64,000 nt of DNA, taken from positions 1,240,001 to 1,304,000 of the forward strand of contig NZ_CP063832.1 of assembly GCF_023277925.1 (NCBI RefSeq). The letters are read 5' to 3'. Positions 51,503-60,849 of the stretch are shown here, in pieces. Position numbers and translations under genes: made by a program. This DNA is from Pseudomonas entomophila (GTDB taxonomy: Bacteria; Pseudomonadota; Gammaproteobacteria; Pseudomonadales; Pseudomonadaceae). Position 1 is the stretch's first letter, and each line of letters starts with the position of its first letter. A model generated the notes under the pieces. That model was not told where the DNA came from and made no database searches. It saw nothing but the letters and a program-made list of their open reading frames with translations.

Positions 51503-52138
51503 ATGAACCAACCACAATCGCAATCCCCACTTCGCCACGGCCGCGTCATGTCCCCGGCCTCCCGCGGCGCCGTCGCCATCGACCTCGGCCTGCTCGGTGG
51601 CTGGCAGGTCAACGAAATGGAAGGCGGCAAGAACTTCCCGGCCCTGGCCGCCGGCCCGTTCCCGGCGCCGTTCGAGACCGACAGCCCAAGCGTCGCGCCA
51701 CCCGCCGATGGCTACATCCTCAGCGGTGGCAAGGCCGATGCCCGTGACTGCGTCAACTTCACCGACGAGGAGATGAGCAAGAAGCTCAACCGCGCCTTCA
51801 CCTGGCCGCTGCTCAACGTCGACCCAGGCCAGCTGTTCAAGGTGAACTGGGTGTACACCGCGCCGCACACCACCCGTGGCTACCGCTGGCTGATCACCAA
51901 GGATGGCTGGGACCCGAAACAGCGCATCACCCGCGCCCAGTTGGAGGCCAAGCCGTTCGCCGAGGACTTCTACCCGCAGGTGCCGTACTACAGCCATGCC
52001 GGCGAGTTGAAGGCCAAGATCGATCACGAAGTGAAGCTGCCTTCGAACAAGAAGGGCCGTCACGTCATCGTGCTGATGTGGATCGTGGCCAACACCGGCA
52101 ACGCCTTCTACCAGGCCTTCGACGTCGACTTCCAGTAA
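51503..52138 (+). CDS. AA10 lytic polysaccharide monooxygenase, no signal peptide
   Basis: 211 residues. Copper-dependent oxidative cleavage of chitin. The histidine brace is His12 in RHGRVMSPASRGAVA and His122 in YTAPHTTRGYRWLIT. In normal AA10 proteins the first histidine becomes residue 1 after signal-peptide cleavage; here it is preceded by only MNQPQSQSPLR, which is not a signal peptide. GGAG 9 bases before the ATG supports this start and no upstream in-frame ATG gives a leader. So export and exposure of His12 need another route. Paired with a chitinase 37 bases downstream. Confidence 0.9.
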   Translation: MNQPQSQSPLRHGRVMSPASRGAVAIDLGLLGGWQVNEMEGGKNFPALAAGPFPAPFETDSPSVAPPADGYILSGGKADARDCVNFTDEEMSKKLNRAFTWPLLNVDPGQLFKVNWVYTAPHTTRGYRWLITKDGWDPKQRITRAQLEAKPFAEDFYPQVPYYSHAGELKAKIDHEVKLPSNKKGRHVIVLMWIVANTGNAFYQAFDVDFQ

Positions 52139-52175
52139 GCCGGCGGATATTCCACACGTTCTGAAGGACTAGAAC

Positions 52176-53213
52176 ATGTCTACGTTTGACTTCACCCAAC
52201 TGAAAACGGCGGAGGATGCCGCTTCGAAAATGCCGAGCCTGGCCGGCAAGAAAATCCTCATGGGCTACTGGCACAACTGGCCGGCCGGCCCCGCCGATGG
52301 CTACCAGCGCGGGCAGTTCGCCAACATGAGCCTGGAGGATGTGCCGCGGGACTACAACGTGGTGGCCGTGGCGTTCATGAAGGGCAGCGGTATTCCAACC
52401 TTCAAGCCCTACAACCTGTCCGACGCCGAGTTCCGTCGCCAGGTGGGCGTGCTGAACAGCCAGGGCAGGGCGGTGCTGATGTCCCTGGGCGGTGCCGATG
52501 CGCATATCGCACTGAACCCAGGCCATGAACAGCCACTGGCCAATGAGATCATCCGCCTGGTGGAAACCTACGGCTTCGATGGGTTGGACATCGACCTTGA
52601 ACAGAGCGCGATTGACTTCGCTGCCAACAAGACTGTCCTGCCCGCCGCGCTGAAACTGGTCAAGGACCACTACGCCGCCGAGGGCAAGCACTTCATCATC
52701 AGCATGGCGCCGGAGTTCCCCTACCTGACCGCCGCTGGCCGCTACGTGCCCTACCTCCAGGCACTGGAAGGCTACTACGACTTCATCGCGCCGCAGTTCT
52801 ACAACCAGGGCGGCGACGGGCTCTGGGTCGAGGAGGCCAACAACGGGCGCGGCGCGTGGATTGCCCAGAACAACGACGCGATGAAAGAGGACTTCCTCTA
52901 CTACATGACCGAAAGCCTGGTCAGTGGTACCCGCGGTTTCACCAAGATCCCGGCCGACAAGTTCGTCATCGGCCTGCCGGCCAACGTCGATGCCGCGGCC
53001 ACCGGCTACGTGATCAACCCGACGGCGGTGTCCAACGTGTTCAAGCGGCTTTATGCCAAGGGCATTTCGATCAAGGGCCTGATGACCTGGTCGGTCAACT
53101 GGGACAGCGGGGTGAACAAGAACCACGTGCCCTACAACCAGGAGTTCAGCCGACGCTACGGGCCGTTGACCAGCGGCAGCAACCAGGCTGTGTCGGCGCA
53201 GGACGCGCCGTAA
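52176..53213 (+). CDS. GH18 chitinase without signal peptide
   Basis: 345 residues. Glycoside hydrolase family 18 barrel: LMGYWHNW, VLMSLGGADAH, then the catalytic FDGLDIDLEQ with the DxxDxDxE pattern at Asp135-Glu142 (Glu142 is the acid), FIAPQFYNQ and GLMTWSVNWD. Starts MSTFDFTQLK with AAGGA 9 bases upstream and no signal sequence, as in ChiC of P. aeruginosa, which also leaves the cell without one. Probably one operon with the LPMO, acting together on chitin of insects or fungi. A strong terminator follows. Confidence 0.93.
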   Translation: MSTFDFTQLKTAEDAASKMPSLAGKKILMGYWHNWPAGPADGYQRGQFANMSLEDVPRDYNVVAVAFMKGSGIPTFKPYNLSDAEFRRQVGVLNSQGRAVLMSLGGADAHIALNPGHEQPLANEIIRLVETYGFDGLDIDLEQSAIDFAANKTVLPAALKLVKDHYAAEGKHFIISMAPEFPYLTAAGRYVPYLQALEGYYDFIAPQFYNQGGDGLWVEEANNGRGAWIAQNNDAMKEDFLYYMTESLVSGTRGFTKIPADKFVIGLPANVDAAATGYVINPTAVSNVFKRLYAKGISIKGLMTWSVNWDSGVNKNHVPYNQEFSRRYGPLTSGSNQAVSAQDAP

Positions 53214-53304
53214 GTGCAGACGGCTGAGTAACACGCGATCAAGGCAACATCCGGCAGACGTGCCGGATGTGCCACGGATTTGATTGTCGAGGCCAATCAA
53301 TCGG

Positions 53305-53333
53305 AATCCGATGCCGCAAGGCATCGGATTTTT
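53305..53333 (+). terminator. Rho-independent terminator after the chitinase operon
   Basis: AATCCGATGCC 53305-53315, loop GCAA, GGCATCGGATT 53320-53330, then a T run. A further palindrome ACATCCGGCA/TGCCGGATGT with 4-base loop lies at 53247-53270, just after the stop codon. Confidence 0.75.
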
Positions 53334-53411
53334 GCCGTGACTCGCCGAGGTATCGAAGCGCCAGACCAGATGTCCGAAAATGGCGAGCCTCATCGCTGCC
53401 CAAGGCATAGG

Positions 53412-54902
53412 ATGTCCTCCATGCCAAACATCATCGATCCCCCCGAAAGCGATGCCTGCTACCTGGCCGTGAAGGCGCATGATGCCCGTTTCGACGGTGC
53501 CTTCTTCGCGGCGGTGACCAGCACGGGCATCTATTGCCGGCCGGTGTGCCGGGTGAAGACGCCACGGCGCGAGAATATCCGTTTCTACCGCCACGCCGCC
53601 CAGGCTGAGGCCGCGGGGTTCAGGCCCTGTCTGCGCTGCCGGCCGGAGCTGGCGCCGCGCGCGGCCGCGTGGAGTACCGAGGACGCGTCGCGCATCCTGG
53701 CGCTGCAGGCGGCGCGGCTGATGGATGAACCGGAAGCCTTGCCGGGCGTGACGGGGACGGGCTCGATGGTCGCCATCGCCAACCATTTGGGCGTGAGCGA
53801 CCGCCACCTACGGCGCATCTTCGAGACACATTTCGGTGTTTCGCCCCTCCAGTACCTCCAGACGCGACGGTTGCTGGCGGCCAAGCAATTGATCGCCGAC
53901 ACGCAATTGCCAATGACCCAGGTGGCCTTGTCCAGCGGGTTTGGCAGCGTGCGTCGGTTCAACGATGCGTTTTACCAGCACTACGGCCTGAACCCGAGTG
54001 CGCTGCGCCGCGCCAAGGCCTCGCCGGGCGGGCAGGGCGTCAGCGTGCGCTTGGGCTGGCGCCCACCTTATGACGTGGAGGCCATGCTAGGCTTCCTGCG
54101 CCTGCGCGCGATACCCGGTGTGGAATGCGTGGAGGGACTGCAGTACTCGCGCACCCTTCGCTTCGGCAAGGGCAAGCACGAACACAGCGGCTGGTTACAG
54201 GTGCACTTCGACGAGGCACATGCCCAGGTGCTGGTCACGATCAGCGAGTCTCTGGCAATCGTGCTGCCCACGCTGATCAATCGCGTGCGCTGCGCCTTTG
54301 ACCTGGATGCTGATCCGGGCGCCATTCACTGTGTCTTGCACGCCACGTTCCCGTCGGGCGAGGGCGTGCGCGTCCCCGGGGCGATGGACGGATTCGAACT
54401 GGCGGTGCGCGCCGTGCTCGGTCAGCAAGTCACCGTGGCCGCCGCGCGCACGCTGGGTTCGCGCCTTGCCAGCGCATTCGGTGCACCTGTTGAAACCCCC
54501 GTTCCAGGCCTTGGCCGCCTGTTCCCCACGCCGGCCGCGCTGGTAGCGTCCAGCGGCGATGCGCTTGGCCGGCTGGGCATCACCCGCCAGCGTCAGGCCG
54601 CGCTCAAGGCCTTGGCCGAGGCCGTGGAGGAGGGGCGCCTCGTCTTGAGCCCCGGTGTGGATGTTGCCGCGACGTGTGCCCAGTTGCGGGCATTGCCCGG
54701 CATCGGCGACTGGACGGCCCAGTACATCGCCTTGCGCGCGCTGCGCTGGCCCGATGCCTTCCCGGCCGGCGATGTGGCGTTGCAAAAAGCGTTGGGTGTG
54801 AGCACTGCCCGCGCTGCCACTCAGGCGGCGGAGGGCTGGCGGCCCTGGCGTGGTTATGCGGTGTTGCGCGCCTGGTTGGGGTTGGCGGACACAACACGAT
54901 GA
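53412..54902 (+). CDS. Ada/AlkA fusion: methyl-responsive regulator and 3-methyladenine DNA glycosylase
   Basis: 496 residues. Part 1 (residues about 1-75): Ada N-terminal methyl-phosphotriester domain with the four zinc cysteines in YCRPVCR and PCLRCRPE. Part 2 (about 80-190): AraC helix-turn-helix (MVAIANHLGVSDRHLRRIFETHF, VALSSGFGSVRRFNDAF). Part 3 (about 200-490): AlkA domain with LPGIGDWTAQYIALRAL and the catalytic aspartate in FPAGDVALQKALG. Links alkylation sensing with base excision in one chain, as in AdaB/AlkA fusions of actinobacteria and pseudomonads. ATG at 53421 (AGGA upstream) is an equally good start. Confidence 0.92.
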   Translation: MSSMPNIIDPPESDACYLAVKAHDARFDGAFFAAVTSTGIYCRPVCRVKTPRRENIRFYRHAAQAEAAGFRPCLRCRPELAPRAAAWSTEDASRILALQAARLMDEPEALPGVTGTGSMVAIANHLGVSDRHLRRIFETHFGVSPLQYLQTRRLLAAKQLIADTQLPMTQVALSSGFGSVRRFNDAFYQHYGLNPSALRRAKASPGGQGVSVRLGWRPPYDVEAMLGFLRLRAIPGVECVEGLQYSRTLRFGKGKHEHSGWLQVHFDEAHAQVLVTISESLAIVLPTLINRVRCAFDLDADPGAIHCVLHATFPSGEGVRVPGAMDGFELAVRAVLGQQVTVAAARTLGSRLASAFGAPVETPVPGLGRLFPTPAALVASSGDALGRLGITRQRQAALKALAEAVEEGRLVLSPGVDVAATCAQLRALPGIGDWTAQYIALRALRWPDAFPAGDVALQKALGVSTARAATQAAEGWRPWRGYAVLRAWLGLADTTR

Positions 54903-54939
54903 CGTGCGAGGCGATCCACTCATGCGCAGGTTCGATCAC

Positions 54940-55335
54940 TCATTGACGCGAGAGCGCGTTCAACACCGCCATGGCGTTCTGGGCATCATTCACGCCGACG
55001 AAGATATGGTCATGGTAATAGGCGGCCATCACATTGCAACTGATGCCAGCCTTGCCCAGCGCATTGGCGAACGCCGCAGTGAGCCCCACGGCTTCGAGCG
55101 AGGAGTGTACGGTCAGGGTGATCCAGGCACACACGTAGGTGTAGGGCAGCTTCAGCCTATCTGCCGTACTTCGACCCAGAATGACTGTCCATCCTTCGCG
55201 CTCCTTGAAACTACCAACAACCTCCACGTCTCGCAGCGTCATTGGGTCAGCGCCCGTGACGAACACATATTCGCCGTCGTTGAGTTCGGGCTTCATGGAC
55301 TGGAGCAGTGTTTCAAGCGAGGTTTCGCCGTTCAT
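54940..55335 (-). CDS. ACT-domain protein (COG3602/DUF2241 type)
   Basis: 131 residues from the ATG at 55335 (AGGA upstream); the frame is open further but without a start site. Pattern METLLQSMKPELNDGEYVFVT-like N-terminus, then a tandem ACT fold: WTVILGRSTADRLKLP, WITLTVHSSLEAVGLTAAFANALGKAGISCNVMAAYYHDHIFV. Probably binds an amino acid; exact role unknown. Lies convergent with the Ada/AlkA gene, 38 bases away. Confidence 0.8.
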   Translation of the reverse strand: MNGETSLETLLQSMKPELNDGEYVFVTGADPMTLRDVEVVGSFKEREGWTVILGRSTADRLKLPYTYVCAWITLTVHSSLEAVGLTAAFANALGKAGISCNVMAAYYHDHIFVGVNDAQNAMAVLNALSRQ

Positions 55336-55628
55336 CGCGGGGATCCTGTGCGGGTGAGCGGGCAGTCTAGGGTGTTCACCAGGTGAGATTGAAATTAGCT
55401 TTGCAGACAGGGTATTAGGGCGAGTCATGAAGCATTGGCCAGCCCAGGATGCGATGCCATTCGACTGGCGAATATTCCATGTGCGGATTGTCGATTTTCA
55501 TTCGAAGCCTGGATGGACCAAGCTGGTCGTCCACATCGGTACACATCACCGAAGCCCGGCAGGTACCGCACCCGAGCACGCGGACCTGCACATGGAGAGG
55601 GCGGAGGACTGACCCAGGAGGTGACAAG

Positions 55629-56051
55629 GTGACGGTTTTCACTATCCAGCAAATCGACCACATTGTGCTGCGCGTGCAGGACATGCAGCGGAGTGTGGAT
55701 TTCTATACCCAGGTACTGGGTTGCTCGATCAGCAAGCACAACGAAGAGCTCGCCATGATCCATCTGGCGGCGGGCGGTTCCATGATCGACCTGGTGGATA
55801 TCCTAGGCCCGTTGGGGGCCAAGGGCGGTGGAGCACCTGGCAAGGAGCGACGCAACGTCGATCACTTCTGCCTGCGCGTGGAGCCGTTCGATGAGCAGGC
55901 AATCATTGCCCACCTGCAAGGGCACGGCATCTCGGTCGAGAAGGCCGCCAGCCGATACGGGGCAGAGGGTGTGGGCTTGTCGCTCTACTGCTTCGATCCT
56001 GATGGCAATCAAGTCGAGCTCAAGGGGCCGGCGGAAGTCGCCAGTGCGTGA
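55629..56051 (+). CDS. VOC family protein (glyoxalase/bleomycin-resistance fold)
   Basis: 140 residues from a GTG with a near-perfect ribosome site AGGAGGTG 7 bases upstream. IDHIVLRVQDMQRSVDFYTQVLGCSISKHNEELAMIHLAAG in the first module and VDHFCLRVEPFDEQAIIAHL and CFDPDGNQVELKG in the second: metal ligand pattern His, His, Glu is complete. Could be a lactoylglutathione lyase relative or an antibiotic-binding protein. Its end converges with the LysR gene, 8 bases apart. Confidence 0.82.
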   Translation: MTVFTIQQIDHIVLRVQDMQRSVDFYTQVLGCSISKHNEELAMIHLAAGGSMIDLVDILGPLGAKGGGAPGKERRNVDHFCLRVEPFDEQAIIAHLQGHGISVEKAASRYGAEGVGLSLYCFDPDGNQVELKGPAEVASA

Positions 56052-56059
56052 TTCGACCG

Positions 56060-56968
56060 TCAGGTGCCCTGGCTGCAAGCCAGGATCGCGTCCCTGATCC
56101 AGCGGTTCGCCGGGTCTGCGTCATTGCGCGAGTGCCAGGCTTGTTGGTACGACAGCACCGGCAGGTCCAGCGGGGCATCGAAGGTGCGCAGCGTCGGGTA
56201 CCGGTCCAGATCCCGAACCGGCCAACTCGCCACCGTCAGGATGAGGTCGGTACCGGCGATGAGTTCGATGGCGGCGCTCCAGTGCGGCAGTGCCATGGCG
56301 ATTCGGCGCCGTACCCCCATTCGCGCCAGCACCCGCTCGATTTCGTCATTGGCATCGGGGCGCAGGGCGAGCATGACGTGCGGGCGCTCCAGCCACGCCT
56401 CGAGCGACAGGCAACCGCACGCCGGCAGGGCGCTTTCATCGGCGAGGCTGACGAAGTGCTCGGGGAACAGCTCCTGCACCAGGACACCTTGGGGGTATTC
56501 CGGGAAAATGCCCAGCGCCACGTCGAGTTCGCCATCCGCCAGCTGGGCCATCATGGTCTCCCGGCTGGCCTGGCTGACCGCCAGGTCCACCCCGGGTGCG
56601 ACGCGGCGAACATGACGAACCAGCCTGGGTAGCACACGGCGCGCGGCGTAGTCGGAAAGTGACAAGCGGAAGCGCGCCTGGGATTGGCCCGGGTCGAATT
56701 CGGATGCCCCCAGCAGATCATTGAGATGCCTCAGGGACTGCTCGAGCGGCCCCAGCAAGCTTTGCGCTCGGGCGGTAAGCACCAACTGGCCGTCACGGCG
56801 TATCAGCAAGGGGTCGTCGAAGTGCAGGCGAAGTTGAGCCAGGGCATGGCTGACGGCGGGCTGGCTTTTGTGCAGGCGCACCGACGCACGTGTCACGTGC
56901 CGCTCCAGCAACAGCGCGTGGAGGGTCAGCAGGAGGTTGAGGTCGATCCGTCGTAGTGCTTCCAGCAT
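56060..56968 (-). CDS. LysR-type transcriptional regulator
   Basis: 302 residues from the ATG at 56968, where RRIDLNLLLTLHALLLERHVTRASVRLHKSQPAVSHALAQLR gives the normal LysR helix-turn-helix start. The open frame extends upstream to 57265 without a recognisable protein. Substrate-binding domain follows (LADGELDVALGIFPEY, FVSLADESALPA). Resembles the NodD/SyrM-like or PnbR branch of DNA-binding sequences. The regulated gene is not obvious; a divergent frame at 57278 is only tentative. Confidence 0.85.
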   Translation of the reverse strand: MLEALRRIDLNLLLTLHALLLERHVTRASVRLHKSQPAVSHALAQLRLHFDDPLLIRRDGQLVLTARAQSLLGPLEQSLRHLNDLLGASEFDPGQSQARFRLSLSDYAARRVLPRLVRHVRRVAPGVDLAVSQASRETMMAQLADGELDVALGIFPEYPQGVLVQELFPEHFVSLADESALPACGCLSLEAWLERPHVMLALRPDANDEIERVLARMGVRRRIAMALPHWSAAIELIAGTDLILTVASWPVRDLDRYPTLRTFDAPLDLPVLSYQQAWHSRNDADPANRWIRDAILACSQGT

Positions 56969-57706
56969 GTGCTCAATTCTGTCCGATGCATCGGGGCAGG
57001 GTAGCAACATGTCGAAAGGGATGACAGCCACGTTGTGTCGAACAGCGTCCAGACGTGGGCAATGTCGTCGCAATGTTTTGCCGTAAAAAGTCAGGGGCAG
57101 CTCCGCCGGCTCGACAGACCTGCACAACCAATGCCGAGACCTCACTTTGTGGTAGGTGAGGTTTAGGGATCGCTTACCTTGTACCTGGTTGTCCCGGCAG
57201 TCTGTTTTAAAACTTTTTGGAAGACAGGGGGCGCATACTCGAGGTAGCTCAGGGCTTCTGAGCATTGAGAGGTGCGTATGACCAGAGACAGGGATAACGG
57301 CCAGGGTGGTAAGTCAGCCGGTAATGGCGGTTGGCCGACCGAGCGAGGCGAGGATGCCAAGAGAGCCCGTCCAGAGGACCGCGACGATTACATCGAAATC
57401 CGGCCCTTTCGAGGCGGTCAGAGACAAGGCCCGCCGGATCCATCGAGGGCATCCAATGCCGAGCGCTATAGCTATCACAAGCGCCCATTGGAGTAACAGC
57501 CAAGCGTAGACTCGCTGAAATCTGCCATGGGTCGATAGCCGCCACTCGCGACCGTCCGCTATCGCCCCAAAGTAGCCCTTCACGAAGGATTTCTAAGGAC
57601 CCATTGCAACCGGTCGCGTACGACTGCAATCGATCAAATCAAATGCATCTGCTTTTTCGCGGGTTTGCGGGGCAGGTAAAATTCAGACGCCTTGAAGGCC
57701 GATGAC
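56969..57706. other. 738-base region with little certain coding content
   Basis: Between two LysR genes. Contains the small possible gene at 57278-57496 and a repeat copy at about 57528-57560 with the core ATGGGTCGATAGCCGCC that is related to the inverted repeats at 27650 and 28949. No tRNA or clear terminator was seen. The rest shows nothing I can interpret. Confidence 0.55.
57278..57496 (+). CDS. possible small hydrophilic protein
   Basis: 72 residues, very polar and rich in Arg, Asp and Gly (TRDRDNGQGGKSAGNGGW, RPFRGGQRQGPPDPS), so probably disordered. GAGAGG lies 5 bases before the ATG. No family recognised. The good ribosome site is the only support; it could be chance in GC-rich DNA. 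Confidence 0.3.
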   Translation: MTRDRDNGQGGKSAGNGGWPTERGEDAKRARPEDRDDYIEIRPFRGGQRQGPPDPSRASNAERYSYHKRPLE

Positions 57707-58600
57707 TCAGCGCTTGTAGCGTAACGCTTCAACTACAACGCCAAACGCCGATGAATGTTCTCGGCGATTGGGGTAGTAGAGATGGTAACCGGCAAAGGGC
57801 TGGCACCAATCTTCCAACACCCGTACAAGGCTACCGTCAGCTAGCTCCTTCGCCACCATGTCCTCCGGCAGGAAACCCAAGCCACATCCCGCCACGGCCG
57901 CACGCAGAATCGGCAGGCTGCTGTTGAACGTCCATTGTCCTTCGACACGGGCCTTCAGTTCGTGACCATCCTTTTCAAAATCCCATTGCATCAGGTTGCC
58001 ATGGGTGGGGAGGCGCAGATTGATGCAATTTTGCGCCGCAAGATCACCGGGCACCTTCGGCACTGGCCGCTGTTTGAAATACTCGGGTGAGCCCACGACC
58101 GCGATGCGCAAGGGTGGCCCGATAGGAACGGCGATCATGTCCTTGGCCACCTGCTCTCCCAGGCGTACACCGGCGTCATAGCGTTGCGCGACGATGTCGG
58201 AAAGGGCGTAGTCGACGGTGATTTCGACTTTGATGTCTGGATAGTCGGGAAGCACCTTTGAAAGCTTGGGCCACAGAATATTGTTGGCGGCATGTTCGGA
58301 TGCTTGAATCCGCACATTGCCTGCCGGGGTGTCACGAAACTCGCTGACCGCAGCCAGTTCGAGTTCGATCTCATCGAATCGCGGCGCCATCGATTGATAC
58401 AGCCGCTGACCCGCCTCGGTCGGCGAAACACTGCGTGTGGTACGCGTCAGCAGGCGCACGCCCAATCGGCTTTCCAGTGCGCGCATGGTGTGACTCAGCG
58501 CCGACTGCGAGACGCCAAGCTGAGCGGCCGCGCGGGTGAAACTGCCTTCGCGGGTGATGACCACGAAGGCTTGCAGGTCGTTTAGATTGGCGCGGGACAT
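57707..58600 (-). CDS. LysR-type transcriptional regulator of the oxidoreductase cluster
   Basis: 297 residues: NLNDLQAFVVITREGSFTRAAAQLGVSQSALSHTMRALESRLGVRLLTRTTRSVSPTEAG is the DNA-binding part, followed by a CrgA-type effector domain (IKVEITVDYALSDIVAQRYDAGVRLGE, ALRYKR end). Lies 81 bases after the end of the hydrolase gene, on the same strand. In many Pseudomonas genomes this class sits beside aldo-keto reductase, cupin and CMD genes; here it follows them, so it may regulate them. Confidence 0.88.
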   Translation of the reverse strand: MSRANLNDLQAFVVITREGSFTRAAAQLGVSQSALSHTMRALESRLGVRLLTRTTRSVSPTEAGQRLYQSMAPRFDEIELELAAVSEFRDTPAGNVRIQASEHAANNILWPKLSKVLPDYPDIKVEITVDYALSDIVAQRYDAGVRLGEQVAKDMIAVPIGPPLRIAVVGSPEYFKQRPVPKVPGDLAAQNCINLRLPTHGNLMQWDFEKDGHELKARVEGQWTFNSSLPILRAAVAGCGLGFLPEDMVAKELADGSLVRVLEDWCQPFAGYHLYYPNRREHSSAFGVVVEALRYKR

Positions 58601-58681
58601 TGATGAGAACCTCTCATAAGGGGCGCGGGATTAATCCATAAAAGCAGGTTGCACACGAATGCGCGACCCCAAGAGAGTTGA

Positions 58682-59734
58682 TTACAAGGTGCGGGCGTAA
58701 AACGCGGTCAGTTTGCCAATTGCGGCATCGACATAACGCGGCACCCAATAGGTTTCGATGTGCGTCGCGCCGTCGAGGATAAACACTTCCTTGTCGGTGG
58801 TGCCGGTGGCTTTGGGAAAGGCGTCCTGCGTCATATACAGGCTGTCGGCTTTGCTGCCAGCGATCATCAGCAACGGTTGGTTGATCAGCTCGATAGAGTC
58901 AGTGGCGTCGAAACGCATCAAGTCGATCAGGCTGCTGGTGGTGTATTTGAAGGTCGAGTTCGGGTGCGCGTGGGTCTTCCAGTAGTACTCATAACCTTGG
59001 CGATACAGCTCGAAGGGCAGCTTGGCAATCTGCTCGTCGGTGAGGTTGGCATCGCCCGAATACAGCACCGTGCCACCGGACGCTTCTTGCGCGCGGGCTG
59101 CTGATGCCTGTTGCAGGCGTTGCTGAATGCTGTCCATTTGCGAGTCGTTGTAGCCGTTGCGACGTACCCGCCCCGAATTGAACATGCTCACGGTTGCTAG
59201 CGACTTGAAGCGTTTGTCGGTTTGCGCTGCCGCCAACGAGTAACCACCGCCACCACAGATGCCGAGCAAGCCCAGACGCTTGTCATCGACACCGGCAAAC
59301 TGGCTGATGAAGTCGGCCATCCCGTGAATGTCTTCGATGCGATACGCCGGTTTATCGATGCTGCGCGGCTGACCACCGCTTGCGCCCTGAAACGCCGCAT
59401 CGGCAGTGATGGTGATGTAGCCCTGTTCGGCCAGGCGTTGAGAATACAGACCGGCGACTTGTTCTTTCACGCCGCCATTGGGGTGTGCAACGACCACGGT
59501 CGGGTAGGTCTTCTTCGCGTCATAGTTGGCCGGGGTGTATACGTTGGCGGCGATATCCAGACCGTTGAGCTTGTAGCTGACCGGATGAATGTTGACCTTG
59601 CCCGGTTCGTTCTTGCTGATCGCGCCGTCGTAGGCGAGGGTGAACGGGTTCTTTTTGTAATCGGCGGCTAAGGCTTCGCCCGCCGAGAGGCCGACCAATG
59701 CCGACATGAACGTGGCCTTGAGGGTTTTTTTCAC
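58682..59734 (-). CDS. exported alpha/beta hydrolase (dienelactone hydrolase-like)
   Basis: 350 residues from a GTG at 59734 with CAGGAG 6 bases upstream. Signal peptide KKTLKATFMSALVGLSAGEALA. Hydrolase fold: VVVAHPNGGVKEQVAG, nucleophile elbow GLLGICGGGGYSLAAA where Cys is at the elbow (as in dienelactone hydrolase), GSKADSLYM and a late His in GATHIETYW. Periplasmic esterase or peptidase role; substrate unknown. Probably one transcription unit with the next two genes. Confidence 0.82.
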   Translation of the reverse strand: MKKTLKATFMSALVGLSAGEALAADYKKNPFTLAYDGAISKNEPGKVNIHPVSYKLNGLDIAANVYTPANYDAKKTYPTVVVAHPNGGVKEQVAGLYSQRLAEQGYITITADAAFQGASGGQPRSIDKPAYRIEDIHGMADFISQFAGVDDKRLGLLGICGGGGYSLAAAQTDKRFKSLATVSMFNSGRVRRNGYNDSQMDSIQQRLQQASAARAQEASGGTVLYSGDANLTDEQIAKLPFELYRQGYEYYWKTHAHPNSTFKYTTSSLIDLMRFDATDSIELINQPLLMIAGSKADSLYMTQDAFPKATGTTDKEVFILDGATHIETYWVPRYVDAAIGKLTAFYARTL

Positions 59735-59783
59735 GTGAAGCTCCTGAGCAATCAAAAGGGCGGCAGTTGCAAACGTGTCAGGT

Positions 59784-60848
59784 TCAGTCCAGCTGGTTTT
59801 CTTTGAGGAATTGCCCGACCAGATCCGCGATCTGCGCGTTGTTCAGATCCGACATGGGGAAGTGGGTATTGCCGTGAATGCCGATCTCCGGCAGGTGGAT
59901 CAGTCGCACATCCCCGCCGTGGCGATTGACCGCGTCACGCCAGAGCCGGGCCATTTCCAGGCGTGCGCGCCAACTGTCCTGGGCGGGCAGGTCGACCGCT
60001 TGCTCCGGGATGTTGTCGCCGTAAAGGATCAGAATCGGAATGCGCGTGAGGGCCATGAATTGCTCCATCGGCACCGCCGCGCCTTGCACCGTGTCGAACG
60101 CACTGGGAATAGGCGCAGGCACTTCACCATCAGCGAACACGAAGCTGCTGCCCGGTTCGAACGTCACGATGGCTTTGACCTTGTCGTTCTTGATCGCTGT
60201 CAACCAGCCTGGCCCGCCACCTTGCGAGTGGGTGAATAAAATCCCCGGGCCGATTCTATCGAACAGCGCTGACACGCCATCAGAGACCACGCCCATGTCG
60301 AACGGCCCGGTGTTCGGTGTCATCGCCCGGAAAAACTGCTCGCGGGTCTGGTCATCCTGAGCAAATTGCACACCGTTGAAGTAGTTGGGCCACAGCCCGA
60401 TGCGGAACTGGTTGAACCACAGTTGTTCGTCAGGCACAGGCTTGATTGTGGTCTCGACCATGCTGCGTCCGGCATCGCCACGCCGGGGCTGATCGATCAG
60501 ATAGACGCCGTAATGGCGGCGCAGAAAGATGTTCTGAAAGCCTTCGCGACCATCGGCGGTGGTCTCCCAGGTCTTGGAAAACTGGCCTGCACCGTGCCAC
60601 ATGACGATGGGCAGTTTTCGCGCATCCACCGGGATTTGATAGAAGGCGTAGACGTGGTCACCGTGGTACGTCTGGCCGTTGGGCATCATTGGTTGGCGCG
60701 GGTTGAAGGTGCCCGGTGCAGTGGTCACCGATCCGCCGGCGGCGAAGCTGCCTTGTTGTTGAATCAGCAACGAACCATCGGGGTGGTTCGCGCAGGCCGC
60801 CAACAGGCTCAACAGCGTGATGCTCAGCAGGTACTTTGCAGATTTCAT
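59784..60848 (-). CDS. lipoprotein alpha/beta hydrolase
   Basis: 354 residues. Lipobox LLSLLAACANH: lipid-anchored after Cys19. Hydrolase fold with oxyanion region IVMWHGAGQFSKTWET, nucleophile elbow FTHSQGGGPGWL (Ser) and late ILILYGDNIPEQ plus HLPEIGIHGNTHF with the catalytic His. Probably an esterase on the periplasmic side. Starts two bases after the stop-adjacent end of the CMD gene, so coupled to it. Confidence 0.82.
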   Translation of the reverse strand: MKSAKYLLSITLLSLLAACANHPDGSLLIQQQGSFAAGGSVTTAPGTFNPRQPMMPNGQTYHGDHVYAFYQIPVDARKLPIVMWHGAGQFSKTWETTADGREGFQNIFLRRHYGVYLIDQPRRGDAGRSMVETTIKPVPDEQLWFNQFRIGLWPNYFNGVQFAQDDQTREQFFRAMTPNTGPFDMGVVSDGVSALFDRIGPGILFTHSQGGGPGWLTAIKNDKVKAIVTFEPGSSFVFADGEVPAPIPSAFDTVQGAAVPMEQFMALTRIPILILYGDNIPEQAVDLPAQDSWRARLEMARLWRDAVNRHGGDVRLIHLPEIGIHGNTHFPMSDLNNAQIADLVGQFLKENQLD

Positions 60849-60849
60849 G

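Noticed and set aside
51503..53333. Holin/endolysin lysis cassette next to the chitinase
   Set aside because: No small multi-TM protein or peptidase gene occurs between the chitinase and the Ada/AlkA gene.
56060..57265. 401-residue LysR with a long N-terminal extension
   Set aside because: The extension has no domain; the family N-terminus begins at the ATG at 56968.
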